A DNA stretch of 64,000 bases from Candidatus Schekmanbacteria bacterium (lineage in GTDB: Bacteria > CSSED10-310 > JACPHN01): positions 1 to 64,000 of the forward strand of contig JACPHN010000022.1 of NCBI GenBank assembly GCA_016188575.1, given 5' to 3'. Positions 45,576-54,867 of this stretch are shown in pieces. A model generated the notes under the pieces. It was not told the DNA's origin, made no database searches, and saw only the letters and a program-made list of their open reading frames with translations. Numbering within the stretch: position 1 is the first letter of the stretch; each line of letters starts with the position of its first letter. Position numbers and translations under genes: made by a program.

Positions 45576-46595
45576 ATGAGCCGTCTCGAGTCTCGGCAAA
45601 TGCGCAGCAGCCTGCACGCGTACCCTGCAGCGTCGGCACTGGGGAGCGTCGCGGCCGCGGCAGTGCTCGCCCTCGCCCTCGGGAGCTGCGGCGACGCGCT
45701 GGTGGAGCACGGCTACCGGGGCGAGCCGCTCTTTACCTTTGTCGGCCAGATTCGCTCGTTCGGTGAAATCCAGGTCGGTGACTGGCCGATCCGCGCGTCG
45801 CTGTTCTGGAGCCGCACCGGGCGCAGCGATGAGGCCATGGACGCGCTCATCGAACAGCGCTCGGTCACCGTTGGCGTGACCTTTCCTTCGGCATTCACCG
45901 TCAATGTCTTCGAGCCGCCGCCGCCGGAGCTCGGAGCGGACGCCCTCTCTCCATACGCCGTCGGGCTCGTGCTCGCCTACCAGGATGTCGACGGCAATGA
46001 CGCCTACACCCCGGGGCAAGACCCGGAGGAGCTGCTTGGCGGCGCGACGGAAAGCGCCGTCCTGTGGGTGCCTCAGGAGCTCGCGGCCGATGAATCACCC
46101 ACCGGTCGCGACCTCGCAGCGGGCTTCTCGATTGTGCACCTGCCGCTACCCTGCGGCGCCTTCGAGCCCGCCTCGGGAGACGCGGAGGACGACTGTGGCG
46201 TCGCTCTCGGCAGCGCCTGTCAGAGCGACGCGGACTGCGGAGATGCCGGCGTCTGCCTGAGTGCCCCGGATTGGAGCACCTTTCGCAATGGCTACTGCGT
46301 TCTACCCGAAACGGTAGGCGGCTGCGCGCCCCTTCACGGATCGCTGATCGGGCTGTTTGGACTGGATTCGTTCGGCTTTGAGATTGGTTCGTGGTACTGG
46401 TTCAGAGTCTGCACGGATGACGCCGAGTGCCGCCTGAGCGAGTCCTACGGATGCGATTATGTGCTTTCCGCCTGTTGGCCGCGAGACCCCGTGTGGCTCG
46501 ACATCACCCGGGACTTCTCCGTCTGGCCGCTCTGCGTCGAAATCATCACCGAGGAATCGGGATCATCCCTGCGTCAGCTAGAAACTAGAAACTAG
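45576..46595 (+). CDS. Cys-rich hypothetical lipoprotein
   Basis: This 339-residue protein starts at the ATG at 45576 with AGGAG eight bases upstream. After a basic N-terminus and a hydrophobic core (SVAAAAVLALALGSC) comes a lipobox with Cys near residue 37, so it is probably a lipoprotein. The middle is an unknown beta-rich domain (VTFPSAFTVNVFEPPPPELG). A Cys cluster follows near 205-285 (CGVALGSACQSDADCGDAG, then further Cys), a pattern often seen in deltaproteobacterial surface proteins. The last codons are made from a tagaaac heptamer repeat that overlaps its stop. No function is proposed. Confidence 0.78.
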   Translation: MSRLESRQMRSSLHAYPAASALGSVAAAAVLALALGSCGDALVEHGYRGEPLFTFVGQIRSFGEIQVGDWPIRASLFWSRTGRSDEAMDALIEQRSVTVGVTFPSAFTVNVFEPPPPELGADALSPYAVGLVLAYQDVDGNDAYTPGQDPEELLGGATESAVLWVPQELAADESPTGRDLAAGFSIVHLPLPCGAFEPASGDAEDDCGVALGSACQSDADCGDAGVCLSAPDWSTFRNGYCVLPETVGGCAPLHGSLIGLFGLDSFGFEIGSWYWFRVCTDDAECRLSESYGCDYVLSACWPRDPVWLDITRDFSVWPLCVEIITEESGSSLRQLETRN

Positions 46596-46599
46596 AAAC
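46578..46599. repeat. Heptameric tandem repeat between convergent genes
   Basis: Three units of ctagaaa with period seven run across the end and stop of the lipoprotein gene and end one base before the stop of the convergent ATPase-nuclease gene. They resemble the tcgaaac heptamers at 21571-21637. Confidence 0.75.
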
Positions 46600-48168
46600 C
46601 TACAACCTCACCACCCTGACCACCCGTTCCCCATGCTCCACCTCCTGGATCCCACACCGCTCCGCCAGCGGCGGCGCCTGCGCGCGCCGGTCGAAGATCA
46701 CCAGCGTGCCCGTCGCCAGCCCAAGCCGCTCCAGATACCCTCCAAGCTGCTCGATCCCGCGCCCCAGCGGGTCGGCTTGGCGGTCGCGCCAGACCTTTAG
46801 CTCGAGCGCATGGCGCTCCTCGCCCGCCGGTCCGCGCCAGCGCACCAGCAGGTCCATGCGGCCGCTGCCGGCGGCATACTCGCGCGCGATCGTGCCGCCG
46901 GCGTTGACGATGCGCTGCAGGTAGGCCAGGAGCACGAGCTGCGGGGCGGCCTCGGAATAGGGATGCCGCCCGAGCAGGAACTCGGCGTGCTCGCGCCAGA
47001 AGGCGACGAAGTCCTCGAGCACTTTCCCGAACCGCAGCGCCCCACCGGCGGCGATGTAGGGCGCGCGCGGGATCGGGAGCGTTTCCTGGAGCACCCAGGA
47101 GAGCGCCCGCGGGATCACCTCGCGGTAGATCGGATTGGCGATCTCCAGCCCCGACGGGCCGCTGGTCACCAGGCCCAGGTCCATGGCAAAAGCGATGTCG
47201 TCGCTGAGGGTATCGGGCGGCAGCATTTGCCCGGCGAGGATGGGCTCGATGATGCGCTGTACGCGCGGCTCGTGCAGGCGCTCGATCAGCGAGTCGAGGT
47301 GGGTGTCGCGGCGCAGGATGAGCGCCTCTCGGGCGGCGTCGATGTGCGCGGCGGTGATTGCCAGGGCGCGGTCGCGAACGTCCTTCTCGACGACCTGACG
47401 CGCAAGGGCGTTGACCAGCCACGGTTGCCCGCGAGTCAGCTCGAAGGCGAGGGACTTGGCCTCGGCCGTGAAGACTTGACCCGTGTCGGCGGTATGCTGC
47501 TCGTAGAGCTCGACAACTTCGGCGGCCGTGAAGTCCCGGATGGTAATCGATTCGACCTTGATATTGAACGGCGAGGAGGTGCCGAGGCTGTTGCGGTCGG
47601 GCCGCACGTGGACCTGATAATCGCGCACGTCGCGCAGGCCGATGAGCGCGACCGCTTGCGGGAAGCCCTGCGGGCGGCTGGGGTAGCCGCTGCGAAGCTG
47701 CCGGAGCACGGCGATGAGCGTCTCGTCGAGCAGCGCGTCGATCTCGTCGAGGAAGAGGACCAATGGCACGGGTGCCAGCTCGCTCGACCACCGCGACAGG
47801 AGCTCCTCGAGCCGACGTTCCGGCGTGACCCCGGCATCTGGATCCGGCGGCTGCCGGCTCGCCGGCAGGCGCTTGCGGGCATCCAGCTCGATCCCCTGAA
47901 TCACGGCCATCACGCCACGCTCGACATCCCGCCCCGCTGCCTGCCCGGTCTCGCAGCTCGTGTGCAGCGCCACGTAGCGACCCTTGGCCGTGAGGTCTTC
48001 GGCAAGAGCGCGACAGGCGGTGGTCTTGCCGACCTGCCGCGGCGCGTGCACCACGAAATAGAGCCGCTGGTCGATCAGCTCACGCACGCCGGGAAGGCGC
48101 CGCTCGGGCGGCAGCATGTAGTGATACTCGGGATCGCAGGGGCCGGCGATGTTGAAGAAGCGCGCCAT
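46600..48168 (-). CDS. AAA-like ATPase with C-terminal PD-(D/E)XK nuclease-like domain
   Basis: This 522-residue protein starts at the ATG at 48168 with GAGGA seven bases upstream. The start MARFFNIAGPCDPEYHYMLP is typical of a widespread, often multi-copy ATPase family. Walker A is HAPRQVGKTTA (about 45-55), Walker B is LVLFLDEIDALLDE (about 140-153). A winged-helix-like part follows (about 290-370). The C-terminus has GRMDLLVRWRG and HALELKVWRD (about 432-458), the Asp and Glu-x-Lys of a PD-(D/E)XK core. Family members have been suggested as accessory or defence-related genes; here the role is unknown. Its end abuts heptamer repeats. Confidence 0.82.
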   Translation of the reverse strand: MARFFNIAGPCDPEYHYMLPPERRLPGVRELIDQRLYFVVHAPRQVGKTTACRALAEDLTAKGRYVALHTSCETGQAAGRDVERGVMAVIQGIELDARKRLPASRQPPDPDAGVTPERRLEELLSRWSSELAPVPLVLFLDEIDALLDETLIAVLRQLRSGYPSRPQGFPQAVALIGLRDVRDYQVHVRPDRNSLGTSSPFNIKVESITIRDFTAAEVVELYEQHTADTGQVFTAEAKSLAFELTRGQPWLVNALARQVVEKDVRDRALAITAAHIDAAREALILRRDTHLDSLIERLHEPRVQRIIEPILAGQMLPPDTLSDDIAFAMDLGLVTSGPSGLEIANPIYREVIPRALSWVLQETLPIPRAPYIAAGGALRFGKVLEDFVAFWREHAEFLLGRHPYSEAAPQLVLLAYLQRIVNAGGTIAREYAAGSGRMDLLVRWRGPAGEERHALELKVWRDRQADPLGRGIEQLGGYLERLGLATGTLVIFDRRAQAPPLAERCGIQEVEHGERVVRVVRL

Positions 48169-48645
48169 CGGAGCTGTCCTCGGCAGGCTTGCGGGTGGTC
48201 TTGGCAGAGGTTGTACAGGGTTGCGCCCCAAGGGGCAAGGCAGTTGAGGCAGCAGGCGACCCACAGGGGGTAAGCGACGGGAGTGTCGGTTCGCTCCACT
48301 ACGAGCTCATCGCAACCAGCGTCCAAACGCGCGCGCGCGTTGTTGCGCGATTCCTGATCGCCCACCCTCTGTCCCCCCCGGCAAGCAGGGGGAGGTGAAC
48401 AAGTTCTCGCGCGCGCTACCGCTTGCGTCCGGCCGCCGATACCGGTAACCTGTGACGTGACTTGAGCCCGCCCCGCCCTACGCACGGTGCCCGACAGTCC
48501 GCAGCACCTGCGGGCCGTGCCAGGGTTCGGGCGAAAACACCGCAACGGGGTCGTCTCAGGGTGGCGCATGACGCACGCGTCGACATGGCTTCTTCCCAGG
48601 AGGTCGCACGCCGTGCTGGGCACGCCACACTAATCGGGGGCAGAA
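48169..48645. other. Divergent gap with REP-like repeat
   Basis: No gene is supported. It holds the REP-like palindrome at 48361-48400. The frames in it are Arg/Ala-rich chance frames. It separates divergent genes, so promoters are expected, but none is clear. Confidence 0.45.
48361..48400. repeat. REP-like palindromic repeat, copy 4
   Basis: The sequence cccaccctctgtcccccccg followed by gcaagcagggggaggtgaac fits the family consensus and shows the same C-run/gcaag/G-run hairpin as copies 2 and 5. Confidence 0.6.
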
Positions 48646-51264
48646 GTGGCCTGGCATGGAAAACTCGCCTCTCTGTCGCTGGGGAGCCTGGTAGAGGTCC
48701 TTTGCGACAGGCGCTGTTCCGGTGAAGTGGTTATCATGTCGCCAACGGCCAGCGCTCGCCTCCTTTTTCGGCTTGGCGCGATCGTGCACGCCGAGCATTC
48801 CCGGTGGCGGCAAAGCTCCCTGGATTTCCTGGTCGAGCAGGGCATCATCCCCGCGGACGCGGCCATGCCCGACGCCGTCGAAGGTACGCGCCCGTCGTTA
48901 GTCCGCGTCTTTGAAGAGCTCAGCGCGGAGGAGAAAGCGGGGGCGCGGGCGGCCTTGCGTTCGCGGGCGTCGGTAATCTTGTTTGAAGCGACTGCGTGGC
49001 AGGAAGGAACGATCGATTATTCGCCATACGACTTGAGCCCTGCCGAGCTCGGGGCGCTCGGCAAGAAATTGGCCGACGACACGGGACCGGAGGAGGCGAT
49101 GCGGGTCGTCAGTCTCAGGCGCTCGCTGCCGTGTCTGGACATGCGCGTCGAGGCGGTCGACGGCGGCGGAGAGGTCGATGTGGCTCAGCAGGATGAGCTG
49201 GCGCGCGCGCTGCTGGAAAAGGTGGCCAGCGCCCACACCGTACGCGAGCTGCTGTCCGCGGAGTCGGCGGACCCCTACTTCCTCGTGGGCGCCCTGCAGC
49301 GGCTGCGCGAGGCCCACCGCGTGGCGCTCAAGCCAGCGCTCGCGGCGCTCCCGCTCACCGAAATCAGGCGACAACTGCAGTCGGCCGTGGCCGTGTACAA
49401 CACGGTGATGAGGAAACTCGGCGCGGTCATCCACGAGCGGTGCGGAGAAACTGGTCAGGTCGAGCTCGAAATCGCCATCGGTGGGTTGCGGAATCGCGCG
49501 CCGGCGATTCTTGGGGACGTGCAGGTAGACCGGAGCGGCGCGGTAGACCTCGAGGCGGTGCTCCCACGTCTGGGGACCCTGGCCTTCATGAGCGTCGGCC
49601 CTGGGTTCCGGGACGTCGCCAATGCCATGGTGGTCCACGGGCTGCTTGCAGCGCGCAACGCCCTGGGCGACGCCGCGACCTGTGAGCTGATCGAGCAGCT
49701 CACGCCACCGCTTTCCTCCCTGCTCGAGCGGGGCAAGGAACAGCACCGCGAGGCGGCGCGGGATATTCTCTCGGCAATTGACTTCGCCGTGGCCGTGCCG
49801 AGCACCTACGGCGTCGCGGAGACGCTCGCAGATGCCGGCTTGCCGCATGAGAGCGAGACGTTCCTACGCAACATCCCCGCGACCCACCCCGACGCCGAGC
49901 GGGCGGGCAGGCTCTCCGAGCGCATCGCCGGCCTCCTCGCTTCGGCCAGCCACGCCAGAACGCGTGAGCTCGAGCTGCGCGCGGCGTTTACCGGGGCTCA
50001 CGAGGCGGCCGAGCTCGCTTTCATGCATGGCGATCTCAAGCTGCTTCGCGCCGAAATCGAAAGGATGGCGGATCTGGAAGTAGACGCGGAGGCCTTGCTG
50101 GAAATCGAGCTCAGAATGTCCTCGGCTCTCGAGCGCTACCGGGCGACCTGGTCGGAATCGCAGGGATGCCCTCGAATCAACCCTCGCTTCGACATGCGAG
50201 GGCTGCAGAACTTCGAGCTTGCCCCTCATTGTGGCTACCTGCTATCGCGCATCGACGGCCAGACGACCACGCACGAGCTCCTGGTGGTCTCGGGAATGGG
50301 CACCGACGAAGCGATGTTCGCGCTGGGGCGGCTGCAGGCGCTCGGGATTGTCGCGGAACCGCAGCCGATCGCGAAGCGACCGGTGGGGCAGACAGCGGCC
50401 CGCGTGCCCGGCGTCATCGCGACCGCTTCCGGAGCGGCGCCGCCAACGCCGCCGCTCGCCCCGCGCACAGGTCCGGCGGTGTCCAATGCCTTGCCAGCGG
50501 CCTCCCAACGTACCGTTGATGCGCCGCCCGCCGCGGCGAGCAGCGCTTCCGACCATCCCGCCAGGGTAGCGGTGGTCGCACCCGTCGCCGCGGTCAATGC
50601 CGGCGCCCCGTCCGCACCCGAGCCGCGTCCCGCGCCCATGACGGCGGCTCCCGATCGAGCACCCGCGGCGCCACCGGTGCGCGAGGCCGCCAGGCCCACG
50701 GACTCGCGCCGGGCAAAGGCCCGCCCCGACGCCGCTGAAGGCACGCCTCCAGAGGTACGCGACGAGGCCGGCCGCCTTTTCAGCGCCGGCATGAGCACGC
50801 TCTATCAGGGAAACGCCGCCGCCGCCGCGGACCTCTTTCGCCGGGCAATCGCCCTGGCCCCAGGAAGAGTCGCATACTACGGCTTGCTCGACCAGGCCAC
50901 GGCAAAGATGAGCAGCGCACAAAGCGCCGAGCTCGCGTTGCGGGCGGTGCAGGCGCGAAACACAGGACAGCTCCGCGAGGCGGTTTCCCTCTTCGAAGCC
51001 GCCTGCCGGCACGCCCCAAAGGACGTCGGCAATATTCTCGCGTTGGCCCAGACGCTGCTCGACCTGCGCCGCTTCGACACGGCGAAGGTCGCCGCGAACC
51101 GGGTGATCGCCCTGGAGCCGGGAAACAGCCACGCCTACGTCTTGCTCGCCCGCGCTCTCAAGGCAGAGGGAAACATCGCCGAGGCTCACCTGCAACTCAA
51201 GCTGGCGCTACGGTGGAATCCGAAAGATGACGAGGCGCGCAGGGAGCTCAAAGGCCTCCCCTAG
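48646..51264 (+). CDS. DUF4388 domain protein with C-terminal TPR repeats
   Basis: This 872-residue protein starts at the GTG at 48646. Residues about 1-170 match the DUF4388/PATAN-like domain (GKLASLSLGSLVEVL, then GEVVIMSPTASARLLF and GAIVHAEHSRW), which occurs in delta-proteobacterial signalling proteins. A second winged-helix-like part occurs near 520-580 (HCGYLLSRIDGQTTTHELL). A low-complexity Pro/Ala linker (about 595-700) leads to tetratricopeptide repeats (about 705-865; GMSTLYQGNAAAAADLFRRA and similar). It is probably a cytoplasmic scaffold or regulator. No enzymatic motif is seen. Confidence 0.85.
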   Translation: MAWHGKLASLSLGSLVEVLCDRRCSGEVVIMSPTASARLLFRLGAIVHAEHSRWRQSSLDFLVEQGIIPADAAMPDAVEGTRPSLVRVFEELSAEEKAGARAALRSRASVILFEATAWQEGTIDYSPYDLSPAELGALGKKLADDTGPEEAMRVVSLRRSLPCLDMRVEAVDGGGEVDVAQQDELARALLEKVASAHTVRELLSAESADPYFLVGALQRLREAHRVALKPALAALPLTEIRRQLQSAVAVYNTVMRKLGAVIHERCGETGQVELEIAIGGLRNRAPAILGDVQVDRSGAVDLEAVLPRLGTLAFMSVGPGFRDVANAMVVHGLLAARNALGDAATCELIEQLTPPLSSLLERGKEQHREAARDILSAIDFAVAVPSTYGVAETLADAGLPHESETFLRNIPATHPDAERAGRLSERIAGLLASASHARTRELELRAAFTGAHEAAELAFMHGDLKLLRAEIERMADLEVDAEALLEIELRMSSALERYRATWSESQGCPRINPRFDMRGLQNFELAPHCGYLLSRIDGQTTTHELLVVSGMGTDEAMFALGRLQALGIVAEPQPIAKRPVGQTAARVPGVIATASGAAPPTPPLAPRTGPAVSNALPAASQRTVDAPPAAASSASDHPARVAVVAPVAAVNAGAPSAPEPRPAPMTAAPDRAPAAPPVREAARPTDSRRAKARPDAAEGTPPEVRDEAGRLFSAGMSTLYQGNAAAAADLFRRAIALAPGRVAYYGLLDQATAKMSSAQSAELALRAVQARNTGQLREAVSLFEAACRHAPKDVGNILALAQTLLDLRRFDTAKVAANRVIALEPGNSHAYVLLARALKAEGNIAEAHLQLKLALRWNPKDDEARRELKGLP

Positions 51265-51309
51265 ATCCGCGGCCGCGGCCGGGCCAACGGGCGACCGGGG
51301 CGACGCTCC

Positions 51310-52587
51310 CTACTTGCGGGGCGGCATCCACCAGGGATCTGTGCGGTCAAGCTCGTCGGCGGCGGCGGGGTGATGGACGCGGTCTTCGTGCAAGTACGTG
51401 GTGATCGCCTCGGCCACCTTGCCGGCGACGCGCTGCACGTTTTCCACCTTCGGCTGGAGCGGTCGTCCCGCGCCGTCGAGCTCGTGAATGATGTCCTTGC
51501 GCACCTCGATCACCAGCGAGCTGGGCCGGCTCGGCGAAAAGCGATACGCATCGACCATGCCAGGGCGCTGGCCCCGCATGAACGAGCTAATGTGCTCGTA
51601 CGCCCGCTCCGCAGCGGCGAAAATCACGTCCTGGCCGCAGGGCGCACGCCGGTACATGTGCAGGTAACTGCGCAAAACCTCGCTCTCCATCCGCCGCAGG
51701 CTGGTGTCCTGCAGCATCCGCCAGACCATCTCGTACGCCGGGGCTTCCACCGTCTCCGGGTGCCGGCTCTCGAAGGCGCGACGCAAGTAGCGAAAATACG
51801 CCCACACTTGAAAACGGACCTCGAGGCTTCCCTCCGGTAGGCAGTATGGGTAGTTGTGCTCGACCGCGATATTTGCCTTCTCGAGAGTGAGCGAAATGCG
51901 ATCTCGCAAGATGCGGTGGCACGTGAACTCACACAGAATGTCCGGGTAGAGCGGGTCGTAGAGGCCGACCGGCAGCTCGGAAGCGGTCTGATAGCCAATC
52001 GAGCGGGTGATGATGCTGACGGGAGGACGCTCGGTCCCGCTTTGATTGAAGCGATCGTACGTGTGAATGGCGACCTTGATGAGGATATCCTCGAGCAACT
52101 CGTCAAAGCGCGCGGAAATGGGATCGTAGAAGCGCTCCAGGAGGTCCTTTTTTTGTAGATAGGAGAGCCGGCGGGAAAACGGATAGTTGATCGCGAAGCG
52201 TTCGAGGTGATTGGCTTGCCTGGGCGTGCTGCCGGGAAAGCGGCCGAAATCCAGAAGCACACGCGCGACGTTGACCCGGCAGTAGCTCGCGAGCCCCAGG
52301 GCAACCGTCAACTGTTCTGCCATGAGGCTCGCACCCCAGTCGCGCTCGGCGATGTAGCACGGCTCGATTTCGCCTGCCTCGATCGGGCATCCGACGCCAT
52401 CCGTCAAGAAATCGTCGGGAATCCACTCACCGTCATGAATGACGTCGATCAGCACCCGCTGCCGGTAGCGCTCGGGCAACCCCTCGGCCGCCACGGCGTC
52501 GCCACTGCCGCCCACCGCGACGAGCTCCACGAGCGGAGGCGCGAGTCGACCATGCGAGACCTTCGCCGGTGGCGTATTTGGAGTCAC
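51310..52587 (-). CDS. N-formylglutamate amidohydrolase-like protein
   Basis: This 425-residue protein is related to the N-formylglutamate deformylase/amidohydrolase family. Supporting segments are DVIHDGEWIPDDF (about 47-59), ERDWGASLMAEQLTVALG (about 80-97) and VARVLLDFGRFPGSTP (about 106-121), which match the family's RD and R-x-x-x-D-x-N/G-R pattern, and KVAIHTYDRF (about 171) near the usual histidine. The start GTG at 52587 is chosen because the frame upstream is composed of repeat-derived sequence; the SD is weak. A hydrolytic role on a formyl or amide group is likely, the substrate unknown. Confidence 0.72.
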   Translation of the reverse strand: MTPNTPPAKVSHGRLAPPLVELVAVGGSGDAVAAEGLPERYRQRVLIDVIHDGEWIPDDFLTDGVGCPIEAGEIEPCYIAERDWGASLMAEQLTVALGLASYCRVNVARVLLDFGRFPGSTPRQANHLERFAINYPFSRRLSYLQKKDLLERFYDPISARFDELLEDILIKVAIHTYDRFNQSGTERPPVSIITRSIGYQTASELPVGLYDPLYPDILCEFTCHRILRDRISLTLEKANIAVEHNYPYCLPEGSLEVRFQVWAYFRYLRRAFESRHPETVEAPAYEMVWRMLQDTSLRRMESEVLRSYLHMYRRAPCGQDVIFAAAERAYEHISSFMRGQRPGMVDAYRFSPSRPSSLVIEVRKDIIHELDGAGRPLQPKVENVQRVAGKVAEAITTYLHEDRVHHPAAADELDRTDPWWMPPRK

Positions 52588-53049
52588 TGCGGCACCTGTG
52601 CTGCCAGAGCTGGTGAGCAGCAAGGGAGAAGTGGGAAAGAGAGCATCACCGCGCCGTGTTTCGCCGGGTCGGGGAGGTAGGACGATGCGCCTTTCTGACC
52701 GGGCCCGCGCGCGTGGTGGCCGTCGGGTTACTGTACGGTGCGACCGCAACGTTGTCAACGAACGCACCAGCCCGCCATCCACTGCCCGTTCGGCGCCGGA
52801 GCGACAGCTCCCCCTCCGTCCCTCCTCCCGCTTGCGTGGGGAGGTGAGGTGGGGGGTCCTCGTGATGCGCTTGCCAGCAGGCGAGCGATCCCGGCGAGCA
52901 GCGGGCACTTGCAAGCGCGCGGTCAGGCCGGGATAATCAGGCCACGAGGCGGCGTTCGCCGCCAGGGCGCGCTTCCGGGGCGCGGGTGAGCCGGGAGCAC
53001 GTGGCGACAACCGGGATGAAGGCGGTAGCTGAGCGCAAGGAGACGATCT
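52588..53049. other. Divergent gap with REP-like repeat
   Basis: The gap between two divergent genes contains REP-like copy 5 at 52801-52856 and no supported gene. Chance frames on both strands are Arg/Pro-rich. No promoter stands out. Confidence 0.45.
52801..52856. repeat. REP-like palindromic repeat, copy 5 (longest)
   Basis: The sequence gcgacagctccccctccgtc continues cctcctcccgcttgcgtggg and then gaggtgaggtgggg. Its complement matches copy 6 at 56272 along nearly the whole length, and half of it matches copy 1 at 16401. Confidence 0.7.
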
Positions 53050-54171
53050 GTGAGAATCATCGTGTTGGGCGGAGCTGGCGACGTTGGGAGCCGCGCGGTT
53101 CAGGAACTGGCGCGCGAGCCCGGAGTTTCGGCGATCACGATCGCCGACCGGCGACAGGAAGAGGCAGAACGTCTGGCGCGCGACCTGTCCACCGGCGCGC
53201 ACCCGGTCCAGGCTCGCGCCTTCGACGCCAACGATCACGAAGCAACCGTGGCGGTGATGCGCGGCCACGAAGTTGTCGCCTCCGCGCTCGGACCTTTTTT
53301 CCGCTACGAGGCCAGGATGGTCGCGGCGGCGCTCGACGCCGGAGTCGATTACACGAGTGTTTGCGACGAGTGGGATGCCACCGAGTCCGTGTTCGCCATG
53401 TGCTCGGCGACAGCCCGCGAGCGCGGCCGTATCGTTCTGAGCGGACTTGGCACGAGCCCGGGGATCTCCAACGTCGGCGTCCGCTTTCTTGCCGAAGACC
53501 TCGATCGCGTCCGGCGAGCGGAGATTTCTGTGTTCCAGCCGCTCACCGCCGGCGGCGGCGAAGCCGTCATTCGGCACCTGCTCCACATCATGACCGGCGA
53601 TACTCTGGTCTGGCGCGCCGGGGAAGCGAAGACGGTGCGTGCGCTAGGCGAATGCCGGGTGGTGGCCTTTCCGAGCTTTGGACGCGTGAAAGTCTGGAAC
53701 ATGGGGCATGCGGAACCCGCGACCATTCCGCGCTTTCTTCCCGATATCGAGGAAGTGAGCTTTTTCATGGGCTTTGGCCGCGGCGCAAGCTTGCTCGTGC
53801 ATGCCGCCAAGCTCGGCCTCTTTCAGTCGCAGCGCTTCGTGGACTGGCTCGTGAGCAGACTGCTGAGACTTGAGAACCGGATGGGCCTCGCGGGCCGCGC
53901 TACTCGCGGCGCGGTGCGGGTCGACGTCTGGGGCGAGCGCCACGGGGAGCCGGTCCATCGCCTGGCGTGCGGTGTGGGCCTCATGCGCGAGGCGACCGGG
54001 GTGTCGCTGGCGGTGGGCGCCTTGATGCTGGCGCGCAAGCAGGTCACGGTGGCGGGAGGCGGCGTCTACGCACCGGAAGCCTGCCTGGACGCGCGCATCT
54101 TCATGCAGGCGATGAAGGACAAGGGAATTGTCGCGTTCCGCGATCTCGGCATGACGCGGGTGGCGCTGTAG
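53050..54171 (+). CDS. Saccharopine dehydrogenase-like NAD(P)-binding reductase
   Basis: This 373-residue protein starts at the GTG at 53050 with AAGGAG eight bases upstream. The N-terminus VRIIVLGGAGDVGSRAVQEL is a Rossmann GxGxxG-type motif (GGAGDVG). The region ASALGPFFRYEARMVAAALD and DYTSVCDE (about 80-110) fits the saccharopine dehydrogenase/lysine-ketoglutarate reductase NADP domain family. The substrate is unknown; members include lipid and polyamine-related reductases. A 58-bp repeat begins 12 bases after its stop. Confidence 0.88.
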   Translation: MRIIVLGGAGDVGSRAVQELAREPGVSAITIADRRQEEAERLARDLSTGAHPVQARAFDANDHEATVAVMRGHEVVASALGPFFRYEARMVAAALDAGVDYTSVCDEWDATESVFAMCSATARERGRIVLSGLGTSPGISNVGVRFLAEDLDRVRRAEISVFQPLTAGGGEAVIRHLLHIMTGDTLVWRAGEAKTVRALGECRVVAFPSFGRVKVWNMGHAEPATIPRFLPDIEEVSFFMGFGRGASLLVHAAKLGLFQSQRFVDWLVSRLLRLENRMGLAGRATRGAVRVDVWGERHGEPVHRLACGVGLMREATGVSLAVGALMLARKQVTVAGGGVYAPEACLDARIFMQAMKDKGIVAFRDLGMTRVAL

Positions 54172-54182
54172 ACGGCGCGCAA

Positions 54183-54264
54183 TACCGGCGGGAGCTCGCG
54201 CGCAGCGGGCCGACGCGACCGGGACGGGCGGCATCGGCCGAATCTGCTTTACACCTGAGGCCGC
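54183..54264. repeat. Two-module dispersed repeat, full copy
   Basis: Bases 54183-54240 match 56444-56501 at 54 of 58 positions in direct orientation. Bases 54230-54264 match 11664-11698 in inverted orientation at 34 of 35. This copy joins both modules; the others have one each. A degenerate second copy of the tail (gtgtaaa then attcggccgacgccag) occurs at about 54309-54347. Confidence 0.75.
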
Positions 54265-54386
54265 GATGAACCGCACCCCCGCTCACCCAAGCCTGCGGCG
54301 GAAAGAAGTGTAAAGGACGAAACCGGACATTCGGCCGACGCCAGCAATGGGGAGCCGTGCTTGCGGTGGAGGTCTATTCCGCTCGG

Positions 54387-54713
54387 CTACGCTCCGGGTT
54401 GACGGTAGCCGACCGCCTGCGCACGGCGAAGGGCGTCGAGGGTCTCCTCGACCGTGAGCAGCACCGTCGTCTCGAATTTCGACAACGCGCCACCGCCGCT
54501 GATCGCGATCGCGACTGCGGCCATCGAGACGTTATCAGGCGCTTCCCAGAGGTTGTAGCCGTCGTACGCACCAAGGGCGTACCAGAAACCGTGCAGCTTC
54601 CCGCCGACTGACTCGATGTACTTGCGTGCCGCCTCGCGGCGGTCTTCGGGGTTCTTGGTCAATCGCGCCCAGGTTTCCGGCGTATAGCTGAAGCGCGTCA
54701 AATAGAAAGCCAT
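54387..54713 (-). CDS. GYD domain protein
   Basis: This 108-residue protein starts at the ATG at 54713 with AAGGAGGA six bases upstream. It opens MAFYLTRFSYTPETWARL and contains GAYDGYNLWEAPDNVSMAAV (about 49-68), the G-Y-D motif and following segment that define the GYD domain family. The domain is a small ferredoxin-like alpha/beta fold of unknown function. Length is typical. It stands alone, with the lipoprotein gene 154 bases away on the same strand. Confidence 0.9.
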   Translation of the reverse strand: MAFYLTRFSYTPETWARLTKNPEDRREAARKYIESVGGKLHGFWYALGAYDGYNLWEAPDNVSMAAVAIAISGGGALSKFETTVLLTVEETLDALRRAQAVGYRQPGA

Positions 54714-54867
54714 GGTCAAATCCTCCTTCCCGCGTCCTGGCCCGCTCGCAATCCACGGGCGATACGCATTGGAATCCTCCGCGAAGGGCGGCGTGAGAGT
54801 TGAGCCGGTCGGCCTAGCTTGTGGATAGGCGGTGGTCGACCTGTTCCCCAGGAATGCTCGGTTCTCC

